Shown here: positions 26,397 to 40,099 of the stretch, one piece after another
How the letters are laid out: each line of letters begins with the position of its first letter
Position numbering within the stretch: position 1 is the first letter of the stretch
DNA from: Scylla paramamosain
Taxonomy: Eukaryota; Arthropoda; Malacostraca; Decapoda; Portunidae
Length of the DNA: 64,000 nt
NCBI RefSeq assembly: GCF_035594125.1
Contig: NW_026973702.1
Location: 605,001 to 669,000 of the forward strand
Direction of reading: 5' to 3'
Translations under genes and position numbers: made by a program
The notes under the pieces: model-generated
Seen by the model: only the letters and a program-made list of their open reading frames with translations
Told to the model about the DNA's origin: nothing
The model's database searches: none

Positions 26397-28448
26397 ATAC
26401 ATCGTCCCATTTCCCCTCTTACTCAAGATGAATACCCAGCATCACGACTCTCAAGGGAGGTTATCCGAACAAAAGTAGCGTGTTTTTACCGGAAAATAAT
26501 CGGAAATGCAGGACGCCAAGGGAGTGTGAGTCTGTCTAGCCAAAATCTAGCCAGCCATGGCCAAGCAGACTAAAGATGAGGGGACGCTGAAAGGAAAGAG
26601 GGAGCGAGTCTCTCTCTGGAAGGCTCGGAATGGTGGTCATGTTCCTCGTCCTGCTGCGACGTGACAAAATGGAAGGGAGTGACGGGTATGAAGGGACCGT
26701 GGAGTGATGCTTGTGCTGTGTGTGTGTCTGTGTGTCTGTGTCTGTGGACCGTATTCCTGAAACACTGCTGCACCACATCCTCACTACATTCAAAGAGTCT
26801 TAAGTTAAAGTCACAAAGGTTTTTAAAGGTCTTTTTACGTTTCTAGTGACAAATGAACAAGATTTCTATACTCAACGAGGTCAGTGTGTCATATTACACC
26901 AATCGTCATGAATTTTTCTATGGACTGAGTGCAGTATTTCACTGATCATTCACCTACAATATCAAGACGTCTTAAAGGAAAAAAAAATCACTTTTTATGT
27001 AAATTTACTACCCATTTAAAATGGGATGAGTTTCTGTGTTTTTAATCCGATTTTAGTTTTCTTTATATGGAATTAAGGAATGAACATTCCTCTACTTTTC
27101 CAAGTTAGACAATCCATGGATTCGAAAAATAATAGTACTTATGAATTTTGTATTAATGTACTCATTCTCTACTATTTTGTAATGTTTCCATCCTCCTTGT
27201 GACCAACCAATACAATCTAGAAGAAAAATCTAACTATCAAATGTTGCTGCTTTACTTCCCTGTCCAAAACTGCAAACAGATTTAAGATCGATTAAAAACT
27301 TTCCAATCTCAGGAATTTTGAAGTTAAGGCAATGCACTTTTGAGATACGAGCATTTGAAGTTTTCCTTACTTTGTCGCCCTTTAATCTTTTTGTGTGCAG
27401 TTTTTTTTTTTTTTCCAACAAATCTTGCTCTCTCATAATTCATTGTATTCTACATTAGTATGTGGTACAATGTTTCATTCTGAAGGCCACTGGTCACCTT
27501 TTTTGTAAAAAAAATATTTTGCACACATGGTGGGGGTGTCATGAGGAGCCACCTCATTCGTTATTGCCAGCTTTTCAGTGTGCACCTGCCTCGTATTCTT
27601 CACCTGCTTCTATCTTTCTCTTCTGTTTTTTTTTTTTCTGTTGCATACTGCATTTCTCAGCATTTCCTTGTGTTTATTGATCAGTGCATGTAGTGTGTGG
27701 TGTGATGTGGGAAATCCGAGGTGGAGTAAGAGACTTGATGCCAGGTATCCAAAGTTGTGTTCCAACACTGTAGCACGGTAGCAATGGCATGACAAACTGC
27801 AGTAACAGTAGCAGGGGCAACACCAGTAGAAGCGGTTGCAGAAGAAGCAGCAGCAGTAGAAATAACACCAACAGGTGTTGAGGCAGCGTTGGTGATGGGA
27901 GCAGCGTCACTGCTGTGTGAGGCTTGAAATTGCCTCAAATTGTTCTCTCTTTTCTTTTGCTTTCTTGCCTTTTGCATCAACTTCTTATTTGAGAAGGCTA
28001 TCTTGACATATAGTCAAGGGTGGCAGGGTGCAGGGAAATGACGGGAAAAGAGGGACAAAGATAGGTAGTCCTTCTCGTCAGCCTGCCTCTCGCGCCAATG
28101 CCTCGGGGCCTCGACAGCCAGGCCACCACAATCAGATTATCGAGGATCGGTCATGCACTTTAAATTACGAATACAATCGAGAAAATACATAATTGTGTCT
28201 TCTCACGGAAAAATTCAGGAAAGAGTTATTTTACAATGATAACGGGACCTTTAAATGACGCGTGATCCACTACCAATACCGCTTAAATGCGCTTTAAAGG
28301 GCTTTAAATTCATCACGGAGTGAAAATAAGTGCACTATTAAATTCTACATATCGTGTTTTCTCTCATTACAATTCATCGCAGAAAATGATTTATTTGGGT
28401 AAACTAACCTTGCTGAGTGCCTTAACAAGAGAAACATTTTGACAACCC

Positions 28449-28515
28449 TGCTAATCATCTCTGTGACCTTGGAAAATACTCGTGGTGAGAGAGCAAAGCG
28501 TTATAGAATACTGGC
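28449..28515 (+). repeat. Interspersed repeat family R1 (one of about seven copies)
   Basis: GCTAATCATCTCTGTGACCT, then ACTCGTGGTGAGAGAGCAAA. Related copies: 21170-21240 (plus), about 19975-20120 (minus), about 21950-22095 (minus), about 40660-40815 and 63540-63695 (minus), and about 50905-51065 (plus). The family end carries an AACTTCCACTAG-like block. Full length perhaps 170-250 bp; no open frame. Confidence 0.6.
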
Positions 28516-28983
28516 ATGTCTGTGTGTGTAGGGAGCGTGGGCTAACGCTCCATCAACACGCACTGTGTAGGTGTAGCAGGTGTGACCTTGATGGTGGTGG
28601 TGGTGGTGGTGGTACTGAGCGAGAACAGCAGTAGGAGATGAAGGGCCTGTCCACCTCATGAAGCGTCCCTCAGTGATGCACGAGGCAGGTAAGAGCTCAC
28701 AACCACAACACTTGGCATGATCACGCATGCAGCGTCCATCACAACAGTCATTCTCTCCTTCTCCTCTCCTTCTTCAACACATTCTTCTTCCTTCCTTACC
28801 CCCATCTTCCTCCTACTCCTCCACCGCCTCACTCTCCTCTTCATCTTCATCCCATTTTCCTGTTTTTCCTTTCCTTTCTGCTTCTCCTCCTTCTCCTCCT
28901 CCTTCTCCTCCTCCTCCTTATCCGCTTCATCTTCATCACATTCCTCTTCCTTTCTTCTCCCATTTCCTTCTCTTCCTCACACA

Positions 28984-29092
<109 letters not shown>

Positions 29093-29768
29093 CGGCAAGA
29101 GGTAAATTACAGTTCCGTGAGATAACAAGAACTTACAGCATAATTAACCATATCTCAGCACGGAAAGGTCTGTCTTCCAGCTTTCCCTTCCCTTTCTTCC
29201 TTGTTTCCCTTCCTTTGGTCTTCCTGCAGCGACCTTTCATTTTCGTCTACTCTTTCCTTCTCTCTCATCTATATGCTTGCCTTTATAGTTACACCCTCAG
29301 TAAATTAGGCTCCTATTTTCGTCTTCCGTCTTCCAATAAATTGCAGTCTTTCCTTGTTTTTTTTTTCGCTTCCCTCCTCAAGTTCTTGTGCTCTGTGATG
29401 TGTCGTTAAGTAGTTACTGATAACTGATAAGGCGCCAGTGACAGTAAGTAGCGTGACTGTGCTGCATGTTATCCTGCATCATGTGTGAGGCGCATAGTTG
29501 TGTAATAACCGATAATATGCAGAGGTTAAGACACTGATGGTACTTGTAATGCACAGGTTGTAGGTGAAGTAATGGTGCTGTACGTTATACTGAATCAGGA
29601 ATGTTAATAGTGGGATTCCAGTGAGTAGTAGATGATATAAACTACGTGACAAATTAGCATTACTCTTGATATCAACCCTTTCACTACAACACAACTATTT
29701 TCCCGTATCCAACCATCAGTTTTTAGACACTTATGTGCTACAGACTCAAACTGTCCTGTAGCTAAATT

Positions 29769-29770
<2 letters not shown>

Positions 29771-29853
<83 letters not shown>

Positions 29854-30375
29854 GTATCCATGCAAACATTTTTTTCACACCCTTTTCAAAGTTAACAAAG
29901 GAAGATCGCAGCAGTGAAAGGATTAGGTAATGTACTGTAATACGCTATCCAGAAGCAAGAATACGTATGGTGCAGCTATGTAAGCATTAGTCCATCAAAA
30001 CAGTTATAGCATGTGATGCAATGATGCTGGAGGTTATCGTGAATATATTGTATGTATCATCATTAGTATTTCATCTGAGTACAGTGTATCTATTGCTGTA
30101 CTGTAAAGGACTGTTTCATGCTTGTGTGTGTGTCCTTACATTGAATAAAATCGTTTTCTGGTATGAATGTAATCTCCAGCCTATCTACCTTCTCTATACC
30201 ACTTACTCAACCAGTTCCTCCCTTAATGCCTCGTGTAACAGTCCTCTCATAACCATATTACACCCTCAGCATCCCAAATAGCCATCACTTTACTGAGAGT
30301 TTCCTCGTTTATATGCATGAGTGAGAAGCAAAGTTCCTGCGTGGTTTTGTTGCTTGTAAACGTCACTATAATTAG

Positions 30376-30466
<91 letters not shown>
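29771..30466. repeat. (CT)n and (GT)n arrays
   Basis: (CT)n 29771-29850; (GT)n 30378-30466. The 500 bp between them hold no recognised gene. Confidence 0.95.
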
Positions 30467-30468
<2 letters not shown>

Positions 30469-30489
30469 CTCTAGGATCTATATAAAACC

Positions 30490-30715
30490 AAAAGAGGGAC
30501 TGGCTCTGAGAGCGAGTCATCATCAGCCTCTCCAGTTTCCTCGTCGTGTCCCTTCCTGACTTAGGCGGTGAAAGTCTTTGGTAGCCTCGCCCCTGGGTCT
30601 CATCACGGAACGAATGGAGGGACTAATTCTCAGAGGGCGGCATCATTGGCCTCTCCACTTTCCTGCCTTTCTGTTGTTTCTTCTTACTGAGTTTGCCCGT
30701 GGGTCTCATTAAGCC
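30490..30715. repeat. Diverged tandem duplication, period about 120 bp
   Basis: GGGACTGGCTCTGAGAG to CCTGGGTCTCAT (from 30495) and GGGACTAATTCTCAGAG to CGTGGGTCTCAT (from 30619), sharing GCCTCTCCA.TTTCCT inside. Confidence 0.55.
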
Positions 30716-31101
30716 CTCACTGTGCTGCACTCCCTGTTAACATTCACAGCACTGGAAGACTGTCTGCATGGACACATAGATACGAAATGAGAGAGTAAGA
30801 AGTCAAGTTTTGTATTTTCAAGCTACAGAGTTATTTAAGACACTAGCATAAGTATGAGTGTCAAAACGTAAATAATTGGGGAGAAGATGCTCTGGAGGAA
30901 AAGGATTAAGAAACTGGTGAAGAAAGGAAGGAAATTTCGAGATCATCATCATTGGCCAGTCTAACTACCTCTCTGTCTTTCACTGCTCCCATTCTGTCCT
31001 CACGTGTAGTCCTTGCCGAGCTTCCCACTAGCCTTCATAACAAACTGGTGTCGAGAAAACCTATGCAGAGGATGATCCTCATTACCCAGCCTCACTCCTT
31101 C

Positions 31102-31222
<121 letters not shown>

Positions 31223-31697
31223 CCGTTCTTCCTTCGTCTTTTGTTTTGCGTCTTCTCTCCCTCTCCTCTGTCCACTAAATGACTAAAGCCAAGAAAACTT
31301 TGTCAGGAAAGCTACACTGGTGTTTTTTGTCCCGTCAGTGTTAGTAACAGTTCACTGCGTGCCTGCGGCGTAGGTAGGATGGTTCTTGAGTGTGTGTGTT
31401 GCCTGTGTTCCCAGTGGATGGTGGGGTGCGTTCTTGTGTGTATTGCACTGCTGAATCTCGCAATGGTCTATCAATAATTGTTCAACTATGAAAGTTGTTG
31501 CAGTGCTCATTCATCATATATACTAATGACAAGTCCACACGCGCGAGTATTAGTGTAAGTTTAAATTTCGCCATCAGACTTGCAAGGGATCTGTAAATTT
31601 GATCACAGAGCACTGTCCGTAGACTTGTATATCTGAAAGCCCTTTGGATTCCTATCTGCATTTTTTTTTTTTACACTATCAGCTCGTAATGGTGCGT

Positions 31698-32015
31698 CCT
31701 GAGGCGTGGTGGCGTGACGGGCGGCGGCGGCACGAGGTAATTTCACGGCAGGTATTGGCTGTTATCGAGTTTGCACTGAGCGTCCCTGGCTGATGGCTTG
31801 TTTTCGATGTGACGGTTTGCCCTTGCTTGTGTTTCAGCCTGAAGTGAACCAGTGATGTGATGAAAACCTTCCACTCTTTAACTAACGCTGCTTTCATTCT
31901 TCTATACTTTTTTTTTATACGTGTCTTTATTTTATCAACTTTCAGAACTCTCTCCATGGAGTGAAGACACCAACACTGACCAGCCGCCAGTCACCAGCCT
32001 CGACAAACTCCTTAT
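31698..32015. repeat. Interspersed repeat family R2, copy 2
   Basis: GTGACGGGCGGCGGCGGCAC, ATTGGCTGTTATCGAGTTT, CAGCCTGAAGTGAACC, GTGATGTGATGAAAACC, CTTTAACTAACGCTGC and AGACACCAACACTGACCAGC. Same orientation and order as copies at 20.6 and 48.4 kb. Confidence 0.75.
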
Positions 32016-32564
32016 CTTTCTTCCATCACGGAAACTACCCATAATTTTTTCCACCTTTAAAAATTTTCCATCTGATCTGCATCACCAAAAAAAAATTCCC
32101 AATTAATCTTCTACCGTCAACAGTTTACCATCACCGATTTTCTCCGGCACCCAAAACACCGGCATTTCTTTGCACTGGTCTTCACACTGTCCACACACTT
32201 CTGGCGCCCTTCCCTCCACGCCTGACTACTCTGTCACATGTAAATATAAGGTGCATTGATAAACAAGTTACATTTAAGGTCGTAATCTCGAATCGTGATG
32301 AATAACCATGAAAGGTCGCTTGTTGCTCGCCGTTTCCTATTTACCAAGAGATTAAGAGATTCGGTAAAATAATGCAGAACTTTTCCAATCTGAAACAGGT
32401 GTCCCAGGGGAGGCGGGGAACAGACTCTCGTTTTCTTTACCTGCCGTGCTGGAGCGAGAGGCAGCCGGGCGTCACTCCTCGAGGGATGAAAGGACACGTC
32501 TCTATTAACATGTCAAAGTCTACAGTGTAAGTGACGTGAGGAAATGCATCGATTTGAGTTAACG

Positions 32565-32613
<49 letters not shown>

Positions 32614-33638
32614 CTCAAACGTAAACCAGGTAAAATCTGTAGGAGGCGGTCAGCACACCACGCGTCACCTCAGCGCCAACCATTGCACCGAGGCAAGTGG
32701 CCCCGCATCCCCTCACTCTCTGCTGCCTTTAACTTGCCTCTGCCGAAAGCGTTCTTTGCTTTGTGAAACTTTATCGTTCGCACACTCCTTCATGTTCCTG
32801 TCGCAAAAACGTAGAACTGGTGACACAAAAATATCGAGAATGGGAAGCAGAAAGTACAGTCACTAGAAATACTGTGCGCGTCTCTCATCATTTCCATCCC
32901 TCTCGGCACGTTGCATTCTTTCGATAATATTTTCAGAAGCCTTCCTTATTTTATGATGATGATGATGATGACGCAGTTTTCATCAGCTTTGCTCCTGATC
33001 TTCCACAACAGAGCTTCATTATACAATGTTTTTTTTTTTTCATATTTCTCGATATTTTGACTTCCTGCAACACTGTGTTCTCTAGCCACGCTTATACTAA
33101 TATTTTCCATCCTAGTTTTTCACATTGTTGACCCGACCTTCCATTGGTAATCAAGAACACAGTGTCTAATGTTCATCAGTCTTGCATCAGTACACTCCCC
33201 ACTTCTCTATTGTCTTGCTCACGTATTTTTGCCACTGTAGTTTTGTTCAGTCAGCTTTGCCTTTGTCTTTTATTCATCGAGGCCAAGCCGAGACCCTTCA
33301 TCCTGCAGGCAACGTCCATGATCTTCTAAAACCCAATCATTCTAGTTACCCCGCCAGGAGCTTTTCTGTACTGTGTTTCTCTGACGTAGCCTCATCGAAG
33401 TAGCCTCATCCTTCTTAATGCTGCTGTTCCTCCTTTCCTCTGAACTATTATCGATTCCACGCGTGAGGCCTTCCTGTCTGTGCCTAACACACTAAAACTT
33501 TGGACGATAACAACATATAACACTACAATATGATCCTCGCACGTTCAAGACAGAAAACTAGTTCTCCCCACTGAAAATATTCCTTTTACCAACAATAATC
33601 CTAACCAAGAATCACCCTCGTCCATCTCTTAATACTCG

Positions 33639-33749
<111 letters not shown>

Positions 33750-33836
33750 TTTTTTTTTTTCATGTCAGTTTTCATTATTCTGGTGGGTTGTGTCCCAAAG
33801 CTAGTAAAACAATCCCCAATTATTTTTCAGTTTCCC

Positions 33837-33873
<37 letters not shown>

Positions 33874-33878
33874 CTTAC

Positions 33879-34053
33879 TGAAAGTGATGCCGCGGTCCCT
33901 GAAGTTCTGCGCGATGGTTTTGAGGGAGACCTTGAGTGAGTCCTTGTCCCTCCTGAAGCAGAAGAGGCAGGTGAGGCAGAGCGGGCAGAAGAGCCCCGTC
34001 CAGGCCGTACAGAACCGGGTGGTGAAGAAGGGCGCGTGGAACACCTCCCTTTG
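33879..34053 (-). CDS. SLC35F3/F4-like transporter, upstream exon
   Basis: This exon precedes the one at 24754-24932 on the minus strand. The acceptor TTCCTGCAG lies just above 34053 and the donor is TTTCA|GTAAGT at 33879. The 175 nt encode 58 codons in phase 0 plus one base. The peptide starts QREVFHAPFFTTRFCTAW, runs through a Cys/Leu-rich helix (GLFCPLCLTCLFCF) and ends in a soluble stretch (KTIAQNFRDRGITF). In SLC35F3/F4 the same region has an APF-x-x-T-W-F start to a helix followed by a short cytosolic loop ending GLTLK-like, which matches in order. High GC at third positions and consensus splice sites set it apart from the repeat-derived frames around it. The intron to the next exon is about 8.9 kb and opens with a (GA)n array four bases after the donor consensus. 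The exon carrying the first transmembrane helix was not found. Confidence 0.8.
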
Positions 34054-34179
34054 CTGCAGGAACCAAGGGGAGGCAGGTGTTAGCGTTGGGTTATGGGCTT
34101 ACGTGAGGGGTGGCGATTGTTCAGGGGACTGGTGGTACTGTAAAGGGGATGTGGGCAGTGGTGGTGGTGGTGGTGAAGA

Positions 34180-34280
34180 GGGAAAAGGAGGAGGAGGAGG
34201 AGGAGGAGGAGGAGAACAACAACAAAAACAACAACAACAACAACAAAAACAAGAGCAAGGAGGAGGAGGAGGAGGAGGTC
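34180..34280. repeat. (GGA)n/(CAA)n tract
   Basis: GGA units, then AACAACAA units, then GGA units. It encodes only Glu/Asn-rich nonsense. Confidence 0.9.
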
Positions 34281-34597
34281 AAGGACGACGACGGTGACAA
34301 GGACAAGAATGAAAATGAAGGGACGAAGAAAACGGAGGCAAGGTGGTGATCTTAGTATACGTTGTGGGTTTGGTAATTTTTTAGATGACAAGAGGGACAC
34401 TGAAGGAGCAGACCTGTTGAAAAGCTACGCAATGAAGGCACACAGGAGCGAGATGTAGGTAAAACACATGCAATAATTTTCGATCGGTTCATTACACATT
34501 CGCGTTCAAAAGCAGAATCTCGAATCCCAAACATTTGCTTTATCAAGCACACCAGCGCCAGAAACTCCTCGCCTTGTTGTATCATCAAAATAGTCTA

Positions 34598-35700
34598 ATA
34601 CAGCAATTGCATTTTTTTTATGTGGTTAAGCTCATCACTGCGAAGGCACAAGTCATTTTTCCCCAGCAAGCAAAGTGTAGTGGTGACGAGATCACTTTGC
34701 TGAATGAAGCGTTCCAGCACATAGAAAGTAGAGTTCCACCTAGTCTCTACGTCTTGAATTAGTTTCTTGACAGGAACACCGTGCTGTAGGTGAAGCTGGC
34801 TCAGTTTGACAGAGGCTTTGACACTATGGTGGAAAAAGACAACAATCTGTTTTACTTTATCTTTTGTTATTTGCATTTCTCTTACATTTTTCACTGAATC
34901 CTGTACAACTAAATTTAGTGTATGAACAAAGCATGGAAGATGACGCAAATTCATGATGTTCTTTATTGCTGAGCTCATACTGGCAGCATTGTCAGTAACA
35001 ACACAATATACCCATTTACTGCATACATGTGTTAGTTCCTCTGCTATATTCTGTGCTGCATGATTTTTTGTCGTTATTACTGTCTCCAATACAACAGATC
35101 TAAAATTAAAATCATGAGAAATGAAGTGTGGTGTGACAGTGACAAAGCCTTTTGTTTGCCTGCATGTCCAGATGTCTGTGGTCAATGCAATCAATGTCTT
35201 TAGCTTTTTCAAGTTCTTTACGGACTTTCTGTACTTCTTGCTCATAAAGAAATGGTAAATGTGTTCTCGTCAACACTCTGCGACTGACTAGGCATCTCAT
35301 GCCAAGGATTTAGGCCATGAACGAAACTTTTAAATCCTTTTATCTTCAGTTATAGATAGTGGCTGATGATCTTGAACAATCGTTTTCATTAAAAGGTGAT
35401 CAAGTTCCTTCTTCTTAGCAGAGTAATTTTTGTAGAACTGAGTCCTGTCAATCGTTTGATATAAAGTAGGCTACACCGTGGCTGATGATGCTCCTGCTGG
35501 TCTCTGATTCCCAGCCATATCTGACACAGACTCTTCCCGCATCTCCTCGTATTCTAATGGATGTTTCGTTGGGAAATGCTTAATCATACTTTAAATATTT
35601 CCATCATACTTAGTGTGCACACTAAGCACACAGTAGCGTCAGGCATTATTTAGTCCATGTAGGTCCAGACTGGAGCTTTCCTGGCTCGTTTTGAGGCCAT
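34598..35700 (-). pseudogene. hAT (ZBED-like) transposase, broken
   Basis: Read from 35700 down, a degenerate BED finger (KAPVWTYMD, stop, IMPDATVCLVC, then in another frame KHFPTKHPLEYEEMREES) is followed by FKSFVHGLNPWHEMPSQ, the usual hAT linker. A clean 216-codon frame comes next: LTTDIWTCRQTKGFVTVTPH, CVVTDNAASMSSAIKN, LPCFVHTLNLVVQDSV and VETRWNSTFYVLERF. These are the RNase H-like core motifs of hAT transposases of the Ac/ZBED type. The copy ends near 34600, before the C-terminal dimerisation domain. At least one internal stop and several frameshifts lie in the first third, so it is inactive. No terminal inverted repeats were identified. Domestication as a host ZBED gene is unlikely given the breaks. 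Confidence 0.88.
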
Positions 35701-36496
35701 GTCTGGTGTCGCACTGTTGCAGTACAATGGTAAATGGCTATTTCTGCGAGACACACTCGTCTTTCCTCCTATTTCTTAAAAACTGTATGAATATTTTTGG
35801 AACGCCCTTATACTTTTTCTATGACACGAAAAGTTACACTTCTATAAGGAAAAATTTTGTAATTTAAATTAATACATAAACATGGTCCAGTGCGTCACAT
35901 CTTCCTTCTCTGAAGCAGTGGTGCCGTTTTCCCGTAGCTGGTAGTGACGTAAAATTTCCGCCGTTTTCTATTGATGTGAAAACTGAAGAGAACGGGATCA
36001 AGTACGACAGGTAGCCAGACACTTCTGTAAATTGACTATGTATGCAGAAACATTTTGTATAATTACATAAAATTAATTGTTTCAGCCTTCCTTGCATTTC
36101 AGAAATTTAAAAATATACACTGTGGCATTTCAAAATATACAACCTTGGCAGTTGCAGTCGGAATGATGTAGTGAACAGCTAGCTGTCATCTAACTGACTG
36201 TCTTCAACCTTTGTGTCCGCCACGATGTAGCTTCTGTTGCTGTCTTTTATCGCTCTTTTCACTCTGCTCTTAGGAATGAGCTAACTGCATGCCTCTCCCT
36301 CGCCTTGCAGCAGAATCCTCACTTGTGTGGAATGAATGGTTAGCAGTTAGTCTTTAAACGCGTTTCCGGCCACAATTTTCGATAATATTTTCTACTGACA
36401 GTTTCATTACCTTAATTTTCTTCATCACTGCCTTCTAAACCTGATGCAAAAAAGAGATGACGAAGATAATGATGTAGTCCGTCACTGTGTGATTAA
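35701..36496. other. No recognised gene
   Basis: Between the first hAT remnant and the acidic ORF. A minus-strand frame at 35864-36097 has no known motif. It may be the non-coding 5' end of one of these elements. Confidence 0.4.
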
Positions 36497-36930
36497 TTGT
36501 CATCATCATTTTGTTCGTTTTCATCGCCATCATGTATGGATACATCATGGGTTCGCACGTAAGTGTTAGCATTATCATTTTCTTCATTTTCTTCAGAATC
36601 GCTTTCTTCATGACTTACTTCGCTTTCACCGTCACTGGTGAGTACAACGTCGCTTTCCATATCATCACTTTCACTTGTTTCATTTTCTTCAGGAAAGTCA
36701 CCTCAACCTAATGCATAACAAAGGTAAGGATACTGAGTATTACTTGCTTCTGCCAATACTTGCGAATAATTTCCTTCATTACTTCCTTTATTGTCATCGT
36801 CACTAGCAAATAGATCCTCGCCTTCATTATCCACATTTGCATTCTCACTGTATTCGATTTCTTCACCACTGTCTAATAAACGTAATGCCCAAAAAAGATG
36901 ACGAGGATAATAATTGTCGTCGTCACTCAT
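36497..36930 (-). pseudogene. Acidic low-complexity ORF with one stop
   Basis: Read on the minus strand: MSDDDNYYPRHLFWALRLLD, then SENANVDNEGEDLFASDDDN and LAEASNTQYPYLCYALG. A TGA follows, then the same frame continues GDFPEENETSESDDMESDV to DNANTYVRTHDVSIHDGDE and a stop. It is strongly acidic (Asp/Glu/Ser/Asn) with no catalytic motif. Below it (about 36395-36477) the start of the ORF is repeated in diverged form. Acidic N-termini occur in several DNA transposases such as piggyBac, but no such core is visible. I do not recognise the protein. Confidence 0.35.
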
Positions 36931-37487
36931 TTTTTTTTCCTTGGTCTTTTACAAAAACAGTAGATTTTTTAAAATTATATCATATGACAGTCAGTTCAGC
37001 AGAAGACCTTTTTTTTTGGTTCCAGATACGTTCCCCAGCCCGTGCACAAACGTCCTCGCTAGATAAAGTAAGAAGAGCTGCTAGAAGTGTTAATCAACTC
37101 CCGCGATGAGGCCAAAACATGAGCCCTGACACAACAAGTGTTAATGAATTCCCGTGATGAGGCCATGGTATCAGCGCTGATATAATGCTTATACCTGTGT
37201 CACCAGGCACATTAAAAACGTGCTGGCAAAGGCTTTTTCAGCACATTTCCCACAGCATAACTACACTCTTGTTCTTCTTGTTTTTGGCCTAAGTAATTCA
37301 TTTCATACCCCCTTTGTGTATTCATGGAATGTTATAGTGCAGGATCATCTGTTACCAGCACGAAAAAAAAAAAAAAAAAAAAAAACAGCGGTATGATATT
37401 TGTCGTTTGTCTACAACTTCCGTTCCCACGCCTTATCTCTGATGACATCACTATCGCTTCTAGACATAGCGCATTTTCTACATATGG

Positions 37488-37882
<395 letters not shown>

Positions 37883-38092
37883 TTATCAAAAGGAAATAAA
37901 TTAGTTTACCAAAAAAGCATGATTAGTGTGTAGAAAGCTATATGTACAGTAAATAAAGTGATCACCCGCCAACATGAAGAATACTGCATGATCAGATTTA
38001 GTTGCAGACACACAATAACATTTCTAAACTAGGTTCAAATGTTCTACAGTCACCTTGCTGAAGTGGAATCTCACTCAAAGCCATTAATGATT

Positions 38093-39302
38093 AACAGTAT
38101 TCATATGGAGGCAATTTCTCTGTTTTCGCTTTATGATATTCAGTTTAAAGAATAGCCGTTCAACATCAGCATTGGAAGTTGGAAGCGACAGGTCATTAAG
38201 CGCAAATGTAACAAAGGTCCGGTACTGGAGATTTCCCATGGCGTCTGTAAGTGTCATAAAATGAACATAGAGTAGGCACATATCATACTTTGGTCTTTAA
38301 GATGGTGTGGGAATTTATAAAACTGAACAGTTCTCCACTCGTTATGAACAGCCTGTTTATCATACATATTGGTGATCCTTGGCAGTTCATCCATTAAGTC
38401 GCTGAGGGATGACATGTTTGCTCTGGCGGTGGGATCCATTACTTTCCCGGGATGCAAATATCGTGTCAACATCCATAACTTATTATTTATGTCGTCTTTT
38501 CTTGATTTCTTGATATAGTACAATAAGAAAAGTCCTACATCTTAACCTGATGTCAGTCATCATATCTACATTATTCACATATTCTGGTGCCTGAAACAAC
38601 GAGTGTAATTTTGCCCCAAGGTAAATTTGATGAACAGGTTTGTGTAGGCTGCCGTTTGCTGGGTTGATATCATATAAGGGAACTTTACAAAGTAAATGCT
38701 CCTGACAAATGGAATGTACCAAAAACCGATACAGGCTAGATATTTGTCATGAATCGAATGAAGTGTTGGCAAAATGTAATTCAAGAAATGTAGATAGCAG
38801 ACTATTGCTTGATCCTCTAGTGCCTTCCTAATGTTTTCAACAGCCAGCAACCTACAATCATAAACCTTACTCTGAAAATACACCTTTGGGGCACTCCACT
38901 GCTCCAAAACCCTTGCCACAGCCTCATGTAATGATAACCACCTTGTTGCACTACCATGTAGTATTTTGTGCGGTTTTAAATTGCAGAAACCCTGGAATTC
39001 CTGAAACTCTGATTTCCGATTTCCGCTATGTGCAAAATAATTATATATGTTTCGTAGCAATTCCTCGCATGCACGAGGCAAGGTTTTAGCTGCTTCACTA
39101 GCACACAAACGGATGCTGTGGAAGACACATCTAAAGACAGTAATGCCTGGACATTCTTCTCTCAGTCTGCTGGTGACGCTGTTGTAGTTACACATCACAT
39201 TTGATGCACCGTCTGATGCGAAACCAGTCAGATTGTCTAATGGGATATTATCAAGGTTAAGGGTTAGCTGCATCCATCCCCAGAGTACACAGCGAACCAT
39301 TC
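38093..39302 (-). pseudogene. Second hAT-family transposase, frameshifted
   Basis: The minus-strand frames overlap in order. 39300-38575 carries LTGFASDGASNVMCNYNS, ITVFRCVFHSIRLCASEA and HGSATRWLSLHEAVARVLEQ. The next frames carry QAPEYVNNVDMMTDIRLRC, then SSLSDLMDELPRITNMYDK. Finally 38281-38093 carries SLPTSNADVERLFFKLNII and KRKQRNCLHMNTVN, the hAT C-terminal dimerisation signature. The lineage differs from the copy at 34.6-35.7 kb and resembles the KIAA1586/SCAND3-type hAT proteins of animal genomes. Three or more frame changes disable it. The N-terminal part is missing: the left edge of the duplicated segment begins at 39266, so the first codons (MVRCVLWGW) are encoded by that other repeat. 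Confidence 0.88.
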
Positions 39303-40047
39303 ATCTTGGCGTGTGAGGATGTGTGCTTAATTCTTCACCTTGTATGAGTGCGCCTTCAATGTTTTCATCCCCAGAATACACAGCCAGCTTTTGAAGGTAG
39401 CTTTGGAGGTTTTCAGAGGGCGCACGTGAGGATAAGCGCTCATTCCTTCACACAAGACAATGTACGAGTGCACCTCCCGGAAGTCAGTGATTTATGTAAT
39501 ATCTCAAGGCTTCAGAATATACGGACAGCGATTCACGTTAGCTTTTGAGGTTTTCAGAGAGGACTGGCACTTAATACTTCACAACAGACGACACTTTCCG
39601 AGGGCCAGTGATTTGTGTAGTGTTTCAAGGCTTCAGAACAGACCGAGAGCCATTCACGTAAGCTTTTCACGTTTACAGGAAGTATATGATATGATAAGCG
39701 CTCAGTCCTTCACATAAGACAGTTTATTAAGGCACCTCCCAAAAGCCAAAGATTCATGTAATGCTTCAAGGCTTCAGAAGGAACACTCGCTTCACAAAGG
39801 TATCGGTGCACACTCTATAATAAACATTTCGAGACCAGTGACGATACGTATTGGGAAAGGAGTGCTGAGATGCCAGCCTTCATGTATAGGTAGAGATGTA
39901 TTTCGACAGTCTCATTCCACACGTTTCGAATCACTATATAGAAGTACCCATACACTGATCCTTTCCATCTTGGCTGCGTAATCTGAATACAATACTACGG
40001 TCAATTCATAAGTGTCGATCATGCCGTGCACAGATAGTCTTTGGAGC

Positions 40048-40099
<52 letters not shown>

